Of a DNA stretch of 64,000 bases, positions 47,574 through 60,500 are shown one piece after another (position 1 is the stretch's first letter; each line of letters starts with the position of its first letter). Source of the DNA: Juglans regia (taxonomy: Eukaryota > Streptophyta > Magnoliopsida > Fagales > Juglandaceae); assembly GCF_001411555.2 (NCBI RefSeq), contig NC_049916.1, positions 26,182,558-26,246,557 of the forward strand, read 5' to 3'. The notes under the pieces are model-generated. The model was not told the DNA's origin. It saw only the letters and a program-made list of their open reading frames with translations, and ran no database searches. The position numbers were made by a program, and so were the translations under genes.

Positions 47574-50500
47574 ATGGACTTAACCCATCCACAATCGAAC
47601 CTTTCACTAGGATTTTCATCCCATGTATCACCACCCCGTCAGACCAAAATGGCCGACGATTCCATCTCTCTCCAGCCTCCGTGACCCCACGCCAACCCGC
47701 CCACAGGTTTCGCCCATCCCATTCCGATTGCTCGAACCCCAAACCACTGAGAACCCCCGCAAAGAAGACACCGAAACCGGCACGACTCTGGACACCAAAT
47801 TCGCCGAATACGGTGAAAAGGAAATCCGGATTCTTGGCCAATCCATGTGCCTCAAGCGCCGCCGTGAGAGCTCGTCGTCGTCAATTTCAATGTCTAGTTC
47901 TTTGAAGAGGGTTTTCGTCGAGATGGATCTCGAGGCGCGGCGGAGTGCCGTTCTCTCGTGGGGTGATGCGCCACTGCACGTGGCGGACCCCGATATTTTC
48001 GAGATAATGGAGTAGGAGAAGCAGCGGCAGTACAAAGGAATTGAATTGATTGCATCGGAGAATTTCGCGTGCAGGGCAGTAATGGAAGTGCTTGGTAGCC
48101 ATTTAACCAATAAATACTCGGAAGGAATGCCCGGGGCGCGATATTACGTTGGGAATCAATACATCGATGAGATTGAAACGCTGTGTTGCGACCGCGCACT
48201 ATTGGCGTTCGGTCTCGATTCGGAGAACTGGGGAGTGAATGTGCAGCCTTATTCGTGCACATCTTCAAATTTCGTGGTCTACACAGGATTGCTACTCCCT
48301 GGGGATCGGATAATGGTGTTGGATACTCCGTCCGGAGGGAATACTAGCCATGGGTACTATACTCCGAATGGTAAGAAGTTTCGGGGGCGTCTATTTTCTT
48401 TGAGAGTCTGCCGTATAAGGTGAGACCTCAAACGGGGTATATTGATTTTGATAAGCTTGAGGAGAGGGCGCTTGATTTCCGTCCCAAGATATTGATTTGT
48501 GGGGGGAGCTCCTATCCTCAGGAATGGGATTATGCCAGGTTTAGGCAGATTGCGGATAAGTGCGGAGCCGTGCTAATGTGTGATATGGCGCAAATAAGCG
48601 GGCTTGTGGCGGCTAAGGTGGAGTCAATTTCATTGCTTCCTTTTTCGCATTGTTATTATTTATTTATTAAAAGTCTGCTTAGTGTGGAATTGGTAGTTAT
48701 CGTGTGAAATATGTTTATGAGAATTTTACTAAGATACGAGGCAATCATCTAAAAGCTTTTTACAAGGCAGGAAATTACACTTCATTGGCGGTAATTTACA
48801 GAAAAGGAGGGGATATTCAATCTGAATTATAGGACAACATGTCTATAGAAGCAATGTACCTTTTGTTTGACGCAAGTCCTAATGCTGCATCCACTAGGAA
48901 GTCCACTAGATTTTGGATGTGTAGTCATGGTTCAAAATATAGATTTTGAATAACTTCTTCAAGTTGACTGGATGAAGTCAACTCCTATGTATTCTTTTTA
49001 TCGAGCAACAAATGTTGTCAAAGAGAAAAATGTATTATGGCTTCCCGCATGCATCTTAGATTGCAACATAGTTGAGAACATATGCCAGATAATGTAGATC
49101 TTAATATCATGGAATGCTATCCTATTTTGGGTTCAAATGATAATTATATGGTTCACCCTACACTTTACTCGGCTTTTGTGTTCCGTTACCAATGGGCTTT
49201 CACTTTGTTAGTTTTATGTGCTGCCTTTCAGAGGATTGGAATTTTGTTTGTTGTTGAACATCTCCTTGCTTGTTTGCTTGGGTGCTTGTGCTGGGCTTTT
49301 ATGGGTGGGGTGGCTTGTGGGGAGCAACCCTGCATCTCAACCAGCCAGAATGAAATGTTTTTTTAATTGGTAAACAAAATCTTATTGATAATAGGGATAG
49401 ACAATAGCCCAAGTACACGGGATGTGTACTAGAGCATCACCTATGCTTTATGAAGTCTGAATGAAATGTTATGTTTGGTTACTGTAATGATGTGATGAGG
49501 AGACCATACTTTTTTGCGAATGAATCAATGATGACATTCTTAAACTTTTGGTATAAATTGCTTGTAATATAATTAAATTCAAGAGCTCTATTTTTAAGAC
49601 TACTATTTCATGAATTTTAAAGTCACTTTGGTTTTTGTATGGAAAACTAATATATCTTAGTTATGACCACAATAATTACATTTATTTTTATATATTTTTA
49701 TTTTTATAAGTGCCTCTTGCATGTTTTTAATACAGGAATGTGTTAATCCTTTTGACTACTGTGACATTATCACCTCAACAACTCATGAAAGTCTTCGAGG
49801 TCCCGGGGAGGTATAATTTTCTATAGAAGGGGTATGAAGCCTAGGAAGAGAGGCATGTGTTTGAATCAAGGAGATGAAAGCGACCAGTGTGATTTTGAGG
49901 AAAAGATAAACTTTGCTGTGTTTCCATCATTGCAAGGTGGACCACACAATAATCATATTGCTGCTCTTGCCATAGTCTTGAAGCAAGTGGCTACACTTGA
50001 GTACAATGCATATATGCAACAGGTGAAGAAAAATGCTCAGGCTCTGGCATCTGCTTTATTGAGAAGAAAATGTCGGTTGGTTACTGGAGGCACAGACAAT
50101 CATTTGTTACTTTGGGATCTGAGGCCTCTGGGATTAACAGGTATAGTTATATTCTATGTTCTGATTCAAGCTGGCACGGTTCATTTTGGCAGGCAGTTTT
50201 TTTGTAAAATGCTGGCACAAACTTATATTCAATTTATTGCTAGTTAAATTTTTATATGTTGTGATGCATGGCTGCTCAAAGGCTTCAAATGATTTCTAGG
50301 GACTTTCTTTGAGGTGTTCATGAATGAGATTTAAGTTTGAATTATCTATGTTTCCTAGCTTATCAGTCGCTAAGTATTCATAATTAAAAATAAACTTTTT
50401 GACTCTTTTCATTCAATGCCTTCTCTCTTTTTCTTTATCACTTAAATTAGAGCATGATCTGTCCTTGCTGTTGTAGTAGGATGGAATTTATATTTTTCAC

Positions 50501-51103
50501 CAGGCATCAAATAACTAACCGTAGAATTTAGTGCATTTTGTCTTCTTTTGTGGTTGTTGCTTTCCGCTATCAGGGACAGTAGTCCTCTTTGGTGTCTCTT
50601 TGGACTTTTTTTTTTTTTGATTCCGTTGTCTCAGCATCCCTAATTCTCGTATTGCATTCATATTTTTATAGGTAAGAATTATGAGAAAGTCTGTGAGATG
50701 TGTTCACATAACTCTCAATAAAATTGCTATTTTCGATGACAATGGAACCATCACCCCCGGAGGAGTAAGGATTGGTATGTGAATGTTTTGTTAGATTTCA
50801 GTTTGCAAGTTTTTTGAAGCTTGACGTGTCTACTTTGTGGGACGGTGCTTTATAATGCTTATATTGTTAATGTTTGCAGGTACCCCTGCTATGACATCCA
50901 GGGGTTGTTTAGAGACTGATTTTGAGACAATTGCAGAATTCCTCCTCAGAGCTGCACAGATTGCTAGTGGATTGCGCAGAGAGCATGGGAAGTTGTAAAA
51001 TGTTTTTCTGTAGGATCTCCAAAGTAACAAGGACATTGTGGAGCTCCGAACACAAGTTGAAACTTTTGCAACACAATTTGCAATGCCAGGATTTGAAATT
51101 TGA
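47574..51103 (+). pseudogene. Serine hydroxymethyltransferase (SHMT6/7 type) pseudogene with introns
   Basis: Exons at about 47574-48617, 49736-50140, 50672-50774 and 50880-51103 read as an SHMT of the plant SHMT6/7 type, which has a long N-terminal extension before WGDAPLHVADP. SHMT interconverts serine and glycine using PLP and folate. Blocks remain easily recognised ([71 protein letters not shown]). Lesions seen: a frameshift near 47675, an in-frame TAG at 48013-48015, a one-base deletion at about 48378, Glu for the PLP-binding Lys in TTHES (about 49788-49802), a one-base deletion at about 49810, a one-base insertion at about 50702 and further indels near 50995-51030. Introns are kept, so it is a duplicated, not processed, copy. 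Confidence 0.92.
49365..49445 (-). mobile_element. LINE 3'-end fragment in SHMT pseudogene intron 1
   Basis: On the minus strand it contains gtgtacttgggctattgtc followed by tatcaataagattttgttta and an A-rich end, the same terminal phrase as at 34650-34770. It is a 5'-truncated tail. Confidence 0.6.
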
Positions 51104-51220
51104 ACGGGTTCTGGTGTTACAGCAAAGAAGAGTTATGGTCCAACATTTGAAGAGATTATTAGGAAAGGATCACCACCTTCCTCCTCTTATACCTGACAGA
51201 TTTCTGCTGCCAATGGCAAC

Positions 51221-51253
51221 TATCCGAGGATGTCCGATTCACATCCTCGGATA
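51221..51253. repeat. Perfect 13-bp-arm hairpin
   Basis: TATCCGAGGATGT (51221-51233) and ACATCCTCGGATA (51241-51253) are exact complements around a 7-nt loop. It sits about 120 bp downstream of the SHMT pseudogene stop and 12 bp before a 54-bp tandem array. Confidence 0.92.
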
Positions 51254-51264
51254 GTACTGGTGCC

Positions 51265-51417
51265 ATGGATCATCGGATCGTCTGTCTTATGGATCCTCAT
51301 CCTGCAGCTAGTTGTGACATGGATCATTGGATTGCCCGTCTTATGGATCCTCATCCAGCATCTACTTGTGTCATGGATCATCGAATTGCCCATCTTATGG
51401 ATCCTCGTCCTGCAGAG
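51265..51417 (+). repeat. 54-bp tandem repeat, nearly three units
   Basis: Units begin at 51265, 51319 and 51373 with ATGGATCATCGGAT-type starts and each contains CTTATGGATCCTCATCC. All three plus-strand frames stay open across the array. In one frame each unit encodes about MDHRI..LMDPHPA (18 residues). No promoter or expression evidence. Confidence 0.9.
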
Positions 51418-52252
51418 TGGGCCTTATGCCAGCCAAGTGTGACACTGTACATGGCCATTATTTAGTGAGGTATGTTTTCATAGTTAATGCGTCCTGCTGT
51501 TTTGATAGAATGGTGGCTGCGGACAGGTGAACAAGGAATGAGTGTGGTGCTTGGAGCATTTTGTGATTCAGCTGACTAAACAGAAGATCAAATCTTGATC
51601 AGCCAATCCCGAGTTCAACCTTCCTAATTTATGTGGAGCCAGCAAAATACATTGATTGATTCTGATGTACATGCATTGAAGCCTTGAAATCTTTTTCATC
51701 ACATTTGATTCAGCTAGCGCAATGTTGGGTCAATGATGCTTTGACCCACATAACAGTCATTGTTTTTGCCGAATAAGGTCGTTGATTTGCAGCATCCTGA
51801 ATTTAATTTAATTTTCTGTTTGTCGTATTCAGTGAATTAGTGCAATTGCAGAGCTTACGTCGGAATCTTGGGGTTGGTCAGTTTTTTTTTTTTCACACTT
51901 ATTGGAGCTTGTTGAATCTATTCTGAAGAAAAAAAATAAAGCTGTAAAAGCCTTTACCACCTCAAGAATGTTTTCCTGGATAGTTCAAGACGATTTTGTT
52001 TCTGTAGCTTTGAACCAATTACTAAAACTATTATTCCTTATGTATGCAAACAAATTGGGATGCTCAATACTTCGAAGTTAAAACTTCCTATGCATCTGAA
52101 GACATATGGCAGGGAGCCCCTTACCCGAAAGGGGTTTACTTTCATAGGTGATATTAGTTGCAAGTGCAGGGTCTCTTTTCATATCCTTCACACAAGAGAA
52201 CTAGTGCAAGAGACGATTTTATGGGGACCAAGTAATCTGGCTAATTGTTTGC

Positions 52253-52255
<3 letters not shown>
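51418..52255. other. SHMT pseudogene downstream region, no gene seen
   Basis: No coding region or repeat termini recognised; moderate AT content. Confidence 0.45.

Positions 52256-52294
<39 letters not shown>
52256..52294. repeat. (TA)n microsatellite
   Basis: Perfect TA run of nearly 40 bp. Confidence 0.95.
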
Positions 52295-52295
<1 letters not shown>

Positions 52296-52631
52296 AAATT
52301 TTGCAATAACCTTGTACACTGAAAATAGCATCTGTGTCTGCATCAGGGATATTATTGAACTATATATGCTATACGTTTTGAGTTCTGAGCACATACTACC
52401 ATAATTTCATTTCATTGAGGAAAGGACGAAGCCATTATTATGAAGAGGAGAGCGATGGAAAAAGAAGATTGATTAAAAGAGGACTCATGATCGAGAAGAC
52501 TTTCAGTTTCCACCATAAACTACAGCAAACACTCGACACCATTGCTTTCATTTCTAACCAGAATCGGACAGCATCTCCATTGAGATAGAAAAACTTGCCT
52601 TTCCAACTTTTAATAAAGAAAACCTTGGAGG

Positions 52632-52635
<4 letters not shown>

Positions 52636-52663
<28 letters not shown>
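52636..52663. repeat. (TC)n microsatellite
   Basis: Perfect TC dinucleotide run of about 28 bp in intergenic DNA. Confidence 0.9.
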
Positions 52664-52669
<6 letters not shown>

Positions 52670-55067
52670 TTTGTCCTATCAACCCTCTTTTTCCATATTG
52701 CTGCACACTAAAATGATTAGTCAATTTACTATCACAACTCTGGAGAATCTCTATGAAAATGCAAAAGATATGTTGGAGAAAAAACTGCTGTACCATTCAT
52801 TTACAAGGGCATCTTTCTTTCTTGACTTAGAGAAGGAAAACCCGGAGCAAGAGGAGAGAATTAAGAATCTTTAATATTCCTTTTTCATTTTCTTTTCCCA
52901 CTAGAGTGCCACTGAACTTTAAACTGTTTGGCTCACGTTGACAATGACTTCAAATTTATGTAGAGTAGTGCTGCTTGCACTCCCGTGTGCTAGCTAGCTT
53001 GCTTTTTCCACCACCACGCTTCACATTATGAGTACAAAGGGAATTTAAAAGCAAATACAAAGAAGGTTAGAAGCTGAGCCCCCAAATAAAACAAGAACAC
53101 CCAACTTCCATTATTAATTAAGAAAAATCATTGTTTCATGTAGATGTGATCTTCTGATTGTCTTGTGGGCATATCATGATCCCTTATTTTATTTTTCACC
53201 AAGAAAAAAAATAATCCTTTTGTGGGTATAATTATCTTTTAATTAGCTTGGTGGGGGAGAGGTATTCGTTGTTTCTTCAAGGCAATTAACCATCCTTTGA
53301 AAGATGACTCCCCATCATCCCTCCCATCTGCCCAACAACCCAAAACATCATTGAATCAAAAAAGAAAAAAGAAAAAGAGGGTAAATCCTCTGTAGGTAGC
53401 TGATTCTTCATGATATTCACTGTCTTAAACTTGTCTGCGGTACTGCTGTTTCCTGTTTTTGTGGAAAGGGTTGATGGGATTTTAATTCTTGTTTTTATAC
53501 TATGTTGATCAAGAAATGGAGTCTAGCCTTTTGGTCTAGCGCTTATAAATAAATGCATGCAGCAGCAAAGTTACTAGTGGCATTGAGTAATGCATGCTAT
53601 GCTCCTCCTACTTTGGCTGAATGATCCAAGGCCAAATTCCCTTCTCGACTTCATAATGTTTATATTCCAAGGGACGGTGTGAGGAGCCATTAGGCCAATG
53701 TCCTATTGGCTAATTGCTATGTGCTTTTGGATTTTGAATGTCTATTAATAAATTAGTTTTTTTTTTTTTAGTTATAACCAACCATAACATTATTAATAGG
53801 TACATAAAGAGGGGTAGGGTTCCTCGACAAACACCCAATTACTAATAATAAAACACCTAAAAAAATGTCTCATCCCCTCTTATTTTCATCAAACCAATGG
53901 AGGAGTTGCCTTACTTGACGATTTTACTAGTGTGGTTGGCGAACTTAGATACCATGGTGGCAACCACAATAGAATGAGATGTGGTGTAACTCATTGTGTT
54001 GGATTGATTGATGGAGAGACTCATATCTTCATCTTCTTGGTGGCCGGTGACGACAACATGTTCGCCACATGCGCCGATGGTTTTACTAATATTTTTTGTA
54101 TTGAGACAGATCAAGGAATTCCAAGCTGGTGGTACAATGTTATGTTGGCTGATTCAAGGTTGAAGGCTAGCTCTAGATCAGATTTTTTTTTTCTTTTCTT
54201 TCGAAAAAATTTGGGTAAAAAAGGTAGTGTGGTCTATATAAAAGGTTAATATTTATTAAGTGATATTCAACTGTTCCAATAAAACATAAATATCTCCAAT
54301 TGGTGTTATTCTTCTTGTGAATAAATAGCATCCTAAGATCAGAATTGGTAAATTGTCATTAGATACCCCAAGATGAAGGTTTTGACCAAATTTACCTCAA
54401 TTCAGCACTATTAATTCGAATATAAATTGGTAATAGATACCTATCTCATGGAAATATTTAAAAAAAAAAAAAAGAGGAGAGAGAGAGAACTACGTACCAC
54501 TCAAATAGTACTACAAAATGAAAAGGGATTTATGTTATCTTTCAATCTGTTTAACAGAAATCTCATGAACATCATACTGTCATACATGTTGAATATTTCA
54601 TCATCAAAGATTCCTGGTCCTCTGGGACAAACAAGAGGCATTTTTTTTTACCTCATTTATATTATCTTCTCATTTCACTAAGAGAAGAATCTGACCTTTC
54701 GGTAGGAAAATCTTGCTTTCCATTCAAGCCATTGGCTATCTTAATATTCTTCCCTGTTTCTTATGTTTGGATAATAATGTTACTTTTCTTGCAAGGAAGA
54801 ATCACATTCTCTTTACTCCATATTTTTCCTTTTTGGGTTTCCTCTGGAAAGCTATATCTTAAAGCTTCAACACTGTTGTGGCTTCAAAACAAAGTGACTT
54901 CAAGACAGTAGAGAGAAAAGGAGAAACAAAAAAAAAAAAAAAAAAAGAGCAAAAAATTGAAGAGAGATGGCTGACACTAGTGCCAGCTCAGCAACATGTT
55001 TTTTTTTTTCACTTACTTTGATCCTTTTCTTTTTGAACTCAGGGCTGCACATGTCCAGAGTTTCTTG
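52664..55067. other. Intergenic region with an unassigned open stretch
   Basis: Mostly AT-rich. Around 53900-54180 the sequence is GC-richer and open on both strands for 60-105 codons. The plus-strand reading (GGNHNRMRCGVTHCVGLIDG...) matches no family I recognise and lacks introns, a promoter or a homologue in this window. Poly-A or poly-T runs lie at 53758-53769, 54460-54473 and 54930-54946. Confidence 0.4.
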
Positions 55068-56153
55068 CTACCTATGAGTGCACATGTCCAAAAGCTTCTT
55101 CCTCCATTCAACTATTTCATCGAAAAAATCATCAATCTGTCCAATGATAGCCTCCACCCCACATCTCAACGACCCAAAGCAACTCTTCAACCTCTCGGCC
55201 CTGTCTTGGACATCAATCTCAACTTCATACTCCAAAAATCTCTCCATTTCAACTTTCAACTCTTCCATTGCTGTCTTCGCTTCCCGGAGCTCGTGCAGCA
55301 AAATCCCAGGCTGCCCTTGATCAATTTGTTCTATCTCATTTGTAACTCTTTGCTGCAATCTTTTGATTGATACCATCAAGCCTGAGCCAAATACAGCAAT
55401 ATTATTCCCCTCGAACCCTGATCCTCCTTGGCAAAAGCTCGATGCAGGCCAACAATACACAAGTCCACAAAGCAAGATCATCAAAAGCAATGAGCTAATG
55501 TTCCTCATTGCATAAAGAACACCTCGAAAACCATAGAACCCGTTGAAATTTGATGTTGTCGAAATGTTCTCATCGAAACATAATGAGAGTGGTTGAATTC
55601 TTGTTTCCATCAAGCTCTTGTGATCCTCTTCCAATGCTACAATTTCCCTCTGGCAACCGCTTATAGCCCGAATCACCTTTTGCATAAATATTGGAAGATC
55701 AAAATAATAACACATCGAAATATAATCATATTTTGGAAAATTAACTTGAAAAAACGATTTTAGTGATGTTGGTGAGTCAAGTTTACTGACCTGACGAGAG
55801 AGCTGAGGGCTCAAAAGGCGATAACCATCCATCGAGGTTTCTATGTTGGCAGCAGTCGAATAGTAATTTTCCATCCCGGAGGCACCAGATTTAAGCACTT
55901 GACATGCTTCCCAAAGCCTAGAACTTTCATCCATGTATTCATCGAGCCATTTTTCACCTATTGGCAAGTGAAGCTTTTGAACCAAAATGGTTAGCTGGGA
56001 ATTAAAGGATCTTAGTGAGGATAGCACCTTTTGAAGGTATTGGATTGACATGAAGTCGTGAGAGAGCAAGGAATGATCAAGATCGTCGAGTCCTTGGTTG
56101 AGAAAGTTGTAGAAGCCATTGACAGAAGAGGTGGTGCATGAGGGATCCATCAT
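55068..56153 (-). CDS. BYPASS1/ROH1-like protein (DUF793-type)
   Basis: The start at 56153 (MMDPSCTTS) is preferred over an upstream in-frame ATG at 56288 whose extra 45 residues look like leader sequence. The N-terminal block ([18 protein letters not shown] to [17 protein letters not shown]) is that of the BPS1/ROH1-like family, plant proteins linked to root-to-shoot signalling (BPS1) and exocyst interaction (ROH1). A hydrophobic segment ([16 protein letters not shown]) lies in the middle and helical, coiled-coil-like sequence at the C-terminus. Positions 55790-55677 (114 nt) have a GTCAGT donor and an AAAAG acceptor; removal joins QLSRQ to [11 protein letters not shown] as in relatives, giving 323 residues. 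Retention leaves the frame open, giving 361. Which form is made is unknown. Confidence 0.78.
   Translation of the reverse strand: MMDPSCTTSSVNGFYNFLNQGLDDLDHSLLSHDFMSIQYLQKVLSSLRSFNSQLTILVQKLHLPIGEKWLDEYMDESSRLWEACQVLKSGASGMENYYSTAANIETSMDGYRLLSPQLSRQVSKLDSPTSLKSFFQVNFPKYDYISMCYYFDLPIFMQKVIRAISGCQREIVALEEDHKSLMETRIQPLSLCFDENISTTSNFNGFYGFRGVLYAMRNISSLLLMILLCGLVYCWPASSFCQGGSGFEGNNIAVFGSGLMVSIKRLQQRVTNEIEQIDQGQPGILLHELREAKTAMEELKVEMERFLEYEVEIDVQDRAERLKSCFGSLRCGVEAIIGQIDDFFDEIVEWRKKLLDMCTHR
55677..55790 (-). other. Candidate exitron (in-frame, stop-free intron)
   Basis: 114 nt, a multiple of three, without an in-frame stop. It is AT-rich, begins GTCAGTAAA and ends TTTATGCAAAAG on the minus strand. 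Its translation (38 residues, rich in Phe and Tyr) interrupts a segment that is contiguous in relatives. Confidence 0.65.
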
Positions 56154-57543
56154 GGAAAATAAGAAAAAAGAAAAAGAAAAAAAAAGGATGATATGGTGGG
56201 GGTGAAAATAAAGATGATGGGACTGACAGATATATACTAGAAGATCATGGGGAAAGCAAGCAAAAACGAAAGAAGGTGGGAAGCTCAAGAGCTTAGGTTT
56301 CCATATTGAAAAGTATTGCTGGGTGCAATCATGGCTGTTTCCTTCAAGAGTGGAGGGGATGATTGAGAATCTGCTGTTGCATTGTTATATGGGCAGTTAA
56401 TGAAAATTAAAAAAATAAAAAGTTATAAAAAAAATGATATATGAAAACTTCATGAGTTCTCTCAAAATATTCTTCTTCCAATATTATTATACCCTTTATT
56501 TGTTTTGCTTCTTTGATTTCTGTGTGTTTTTTCCATTCCCAAAGGGGATGATAGTGCACATAGCATAAAGTAAATATAGGAATATATGTTAGAAAGTAAA
56601 TCAAGAATCTTAAAAGCTCTTTATCATTTGATATGTTAGATTATGTTTCCCGAGCTGTAAAGGTCTGACTACTTTGACTGATATTTTCTTCTCATTCTTC
56701 TAGTTTGATTTGGTTCCCTTTTGAACTAATTGCTGATCTTTGACTTGCCCTCAACTTTATTTTCTCTTCCTTCCCATGTTTCTACAACTCTCATACTGCA
56801 AAATTCTGTCTTGTTTTCCCAGACAGGCTCTATTTTATTGTGATTTGGTTCATTTAAAAGGAATTGGATGGTGAGGGTTCTCTCTCTGTGTATATATATG
56901 GATTAATTTATGTTCCAAATACCGATTCTTCTTTATCCTTTTCAGGACCCAACATCCTTTTTCTAGGCATTAAATCTACAGTTTTTGATATTGATGGAAT
57001 GTGAGTATTGTACCCATTGATCCTAGTAATATCGATGATGGGTCACTTCTGGTACAAGTACCCCAAACCTCCACCACAGTGGTCCAAGACCAGCCCAAGT
57101 ACTTTTTCTAGGCAACTTTTTTGGCCATGGAATCTAAGAACACATGAACTATAATTTAGTAATTAAACGCAATTAGAGCAATAATATATACTATCAATTC
57201 TCTATTTTATTTGTTATCAGAAAAATACTCTAACCACAAAATGATTATATAAAAATAATCCTACAAATTGATATAGCTTGATGTGATTCGTCAGATTATA
57301 AAATTACTTTTATTATAAAATAGATCTAATAAATTAAATGAAATTACATCAGTTCGATATAATTTGGGGGAAAGGGGGCATCCTTTGTATTTCCACTCGA
57401 GTGAGAAAATTAACATATATTTGCAGTAATGTGTGAGATCCCTTACAAAAATATAGACCTTTCTTCAAGTGAGAGCTTCCGTTCTGGAAGTGAAAGGATG
57501 TAAAATATACGTGACAGCCGTGGCTTTTTTTTTTTTTTCCCAA
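56154..57543. other. Intergenic region, no gene seen
   Basis: Contains the BPS1-like upstream region with a purine-rich A/G tract at about 56159-56188, then AT-rich DNA. No open frame or repeat termini recognised. Confidence 0.5.
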
Positions 57544-60500
57544 TTACATAGAGGAATTTGGATTTTCAACTATGAAAAGTTTATCTTTATCTCTAATTAC
57601 GTCAACAGAGTCGATCTCTGATCCTTCTTCATCTGTTACCGTGGCATTTCTCGCGTCGAACCCAAATTTCTGACCTATTAGAAGAAACACAAATATACAA
57701 AGGAAGGTGATATATATCAGATTAAAACCTTGTCAGTTGTCACCCAGTCTCAAAACAACATAATGATTGAGCTGTTAGCTGGCGATTCTAAATGATATCT
57801 GACAGAGATAAAGCTTAATTTTGCAGGAAAAAATGTGGTCACAGGGAACATTAATATATAAAATTTATTATTCATCAATTACTATTCCCTTTCACATTCT
57901 ATATTTATAATTTTTATATAAAATATGAAGTTATTTTTCATAAAGAACAGAAATATTTTTTATAAAATATGAGATAGTGAATAGTGACTGATGATAATAA
58001 TTTTTTTTAATATATATAGTTAGAGAAATAATTTATATAAATTCTAAATAGATAAATTTTATACAGTTACTTCGTAAAAAAAGTGGATCCCATAATTAAA
58101 AAGTGTTAAAAAATTTATTTTTTATCATTAGGATCCACTGTTTTACAGAAAGTCAGTACAAAATTTATACCCAGCATTACTCATAATTAATATTTAGCAG
58201 CAACGAAGATATATATGTCTCAAGTACCTGCAATATTTCTGAGCTCCTCAAGTGAACCCGGTAACCTAATTAGCCTTCCAGCTTCCATGCAGCCAGTCTC
58301 TCTCCTCAAAAGTGGATTGCCTCTATAAATGCTTACCCTTGGACAAATTGATCCTGTACTGGAGTAGTACTCTCTCAGATTGCAACCCTGCTCCCCTTTA
58401 CCATGACTCCCCAAAAGAACTTGATTTGTATCGGGGACTCTAATCTGGTGTCCAACCTCTCGCTTTTGCAACATTTCATTCAAAGTTGTCTGAGGAAACT
58501 CGTATGTTTTGGTGTCGGAAGTTATATCTGCACCATTCATAAGAAGAAATTTGACCATTTCCACATTGTTTTTGGACATGGCAATCTCGATTGCTGTTAA
58601 CCCGTGTCGATCCTTTGAATCGACGTTTAGTCCTTGTTTCAACAGTTCCTGCATCACCGTCAGATCGTCCCTATTTGCAGCAGTGCAGAAGAGATTGCCA
58701 GCAATATGTGGATCAGAAATAGCGGCAGAGTTGTAGAGAGTCCAGAATATGGAATGATGTTTTGATTCTATAGCATCCCACAACGCAGTGTTGCCCTTTT
58801 TATCTGCATGCAGCCATATTGCATGGTATAATAATAAAAAATCCAAAGGGCATACTAATTATGTTGAATTAAGCTGAAGAATTTCACCAACTAAAATATT
58901 TAAAGAAAAATGGTGGAAGGTTAGAGATTACCTCTTAAGTGTACGTTACATGCGTGCTTAAGGAGTACCAAAACACACTCTTCATGCCCTTTCGATGCTG
59001 CAATGTGCTGTTGTATTACAAGAAATTAATTACTACGTACTAACTAAAATGATGATGATGATGATTATTTAGAGAGAAATCAAAATACCAATGGGGTTCT
59101 TCCTTTAGAATCTCCAATATCAGGATCCAACTTCGCTTTGAGAAGCTCATCCAGAAAGGCAGCATTGCCAGCCTTAGCAACAGCCAACAAGTTGCTAGCC
59201 ATATTTGGGTCACCGGCCTGATCTTCTTGATCTTCCCCATTGATCTCTTCCAGCAATTCTCCACTACTAAGATCCTTTAGCTTTTTGTAATGCTGCATTT
59301 ACAAGTTATAACAAACCTTTAAATCTTTAATCAAAGTGAACAAGCATATATATAGATATCAAAAGATTAATGATCATCGTAAGTCTATGCTATATATGCA
59401 TGCACACCGACCTGAAGGAAGTTGTTCAGCATTTTCTCGTAGTCTTCTAGTTTGGTCCGTGTTGACTCGATTAGAACAGTGGTTTTGAGCCTCAGGAGTT
59501 GTGAAAGCGTCTTGGTTCGATAATTAAATCTTTGAGGCCTACAACAAAGAGCACCAACTTCTCCGAATATGTTCTTTGATTGCAAAGTGGCTATAACTCT
59601 TTCTTTCTGATCCTTCTCGCACTCAATTATTTCAACCTCGCCCGATACAATGATGTAGATATCTTCCGGTGCTTCATTTTGCATGATAACATCCTCTCTA
59701 GGTGGTACGTACTCTGCCTTCATCTTGGCAACCTGTAATATCCAATACCAGATCATGTATGCATGTTTAGATCAGCAATTTAATTAATTCCCTAATTGGC
59801 AAGAAAAATGGACCAAAATAATCTGATTTTTTTTACCGGAATTGACTCTGATTGTCATATTTTAATATTGATGTTAAAAAACGTACGCATTGTTCGTTCA
59901 GATTTTAACCATGCATCAATATCATCGATCATATATACCATGATCAAGAGAGTTTCCTTGGAAATGCCCTTGAAAAGATAGACGTTCTCCACGGTAGGCA
60001 GAAATAAACGCTGGCAGATACTTGTACAGATAGACTTTGGTAGCTGCTCAATCAGTTGCTGCTCGTTTAGGTTCTCAGCCTTGAACCTCAAGCACATGTA
60101 AGCCAATATCTGTTCTTTTAGCCTTGGAGGCAAGCGATTTCGGCTTACGAAATTTGATGCTGCTTCAATGCTATTTCTCTGCAACAATTTATAACAAAGC
60201 CAGCCAATCCCAACAAATTCATCATCAGAACATGACACGGATTAAGTGGCACAAATCGACAAGTATACAATCAAAGAGAGAAAAAAAAAGAAAGAAAGGA
60301 AAATCTAAAATACTCACAAATTCCATGGTACGACGAGTTCCTTCAACGACTAAATTTGTCATGTTACCAATAATGTAAGAAGTGAGGCCAAGGTTAACAA
60401 GCATATAGAAAATAATGAAGACCATTTCCATGGTGTTGACAGCATGGAGATCTCCATAGCCGACTGTGGTCATGGTGGTAATGGACCAGTACATGGAAGA

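Noticed and set aside
51265..51465. MDHRI-repeat open frame as a real gene
   Set aside because: It arises from a 54-bp tandem repeat whose three frames are all open; no promoter or downstream signal is evident.
53911..54249. Overlapping plus and minus open frames of 67-105 codons
   Set aside because: No recognisable domain on either strand and no splice-joined partner exons nearby.
56154..56288. N-terminal extension of the BPS1-like protein from an upstream ATG
   Set aside because: The extra residues are a Phe/His-rich translation of leader sequence; family similarity begins at the MMDPS start.
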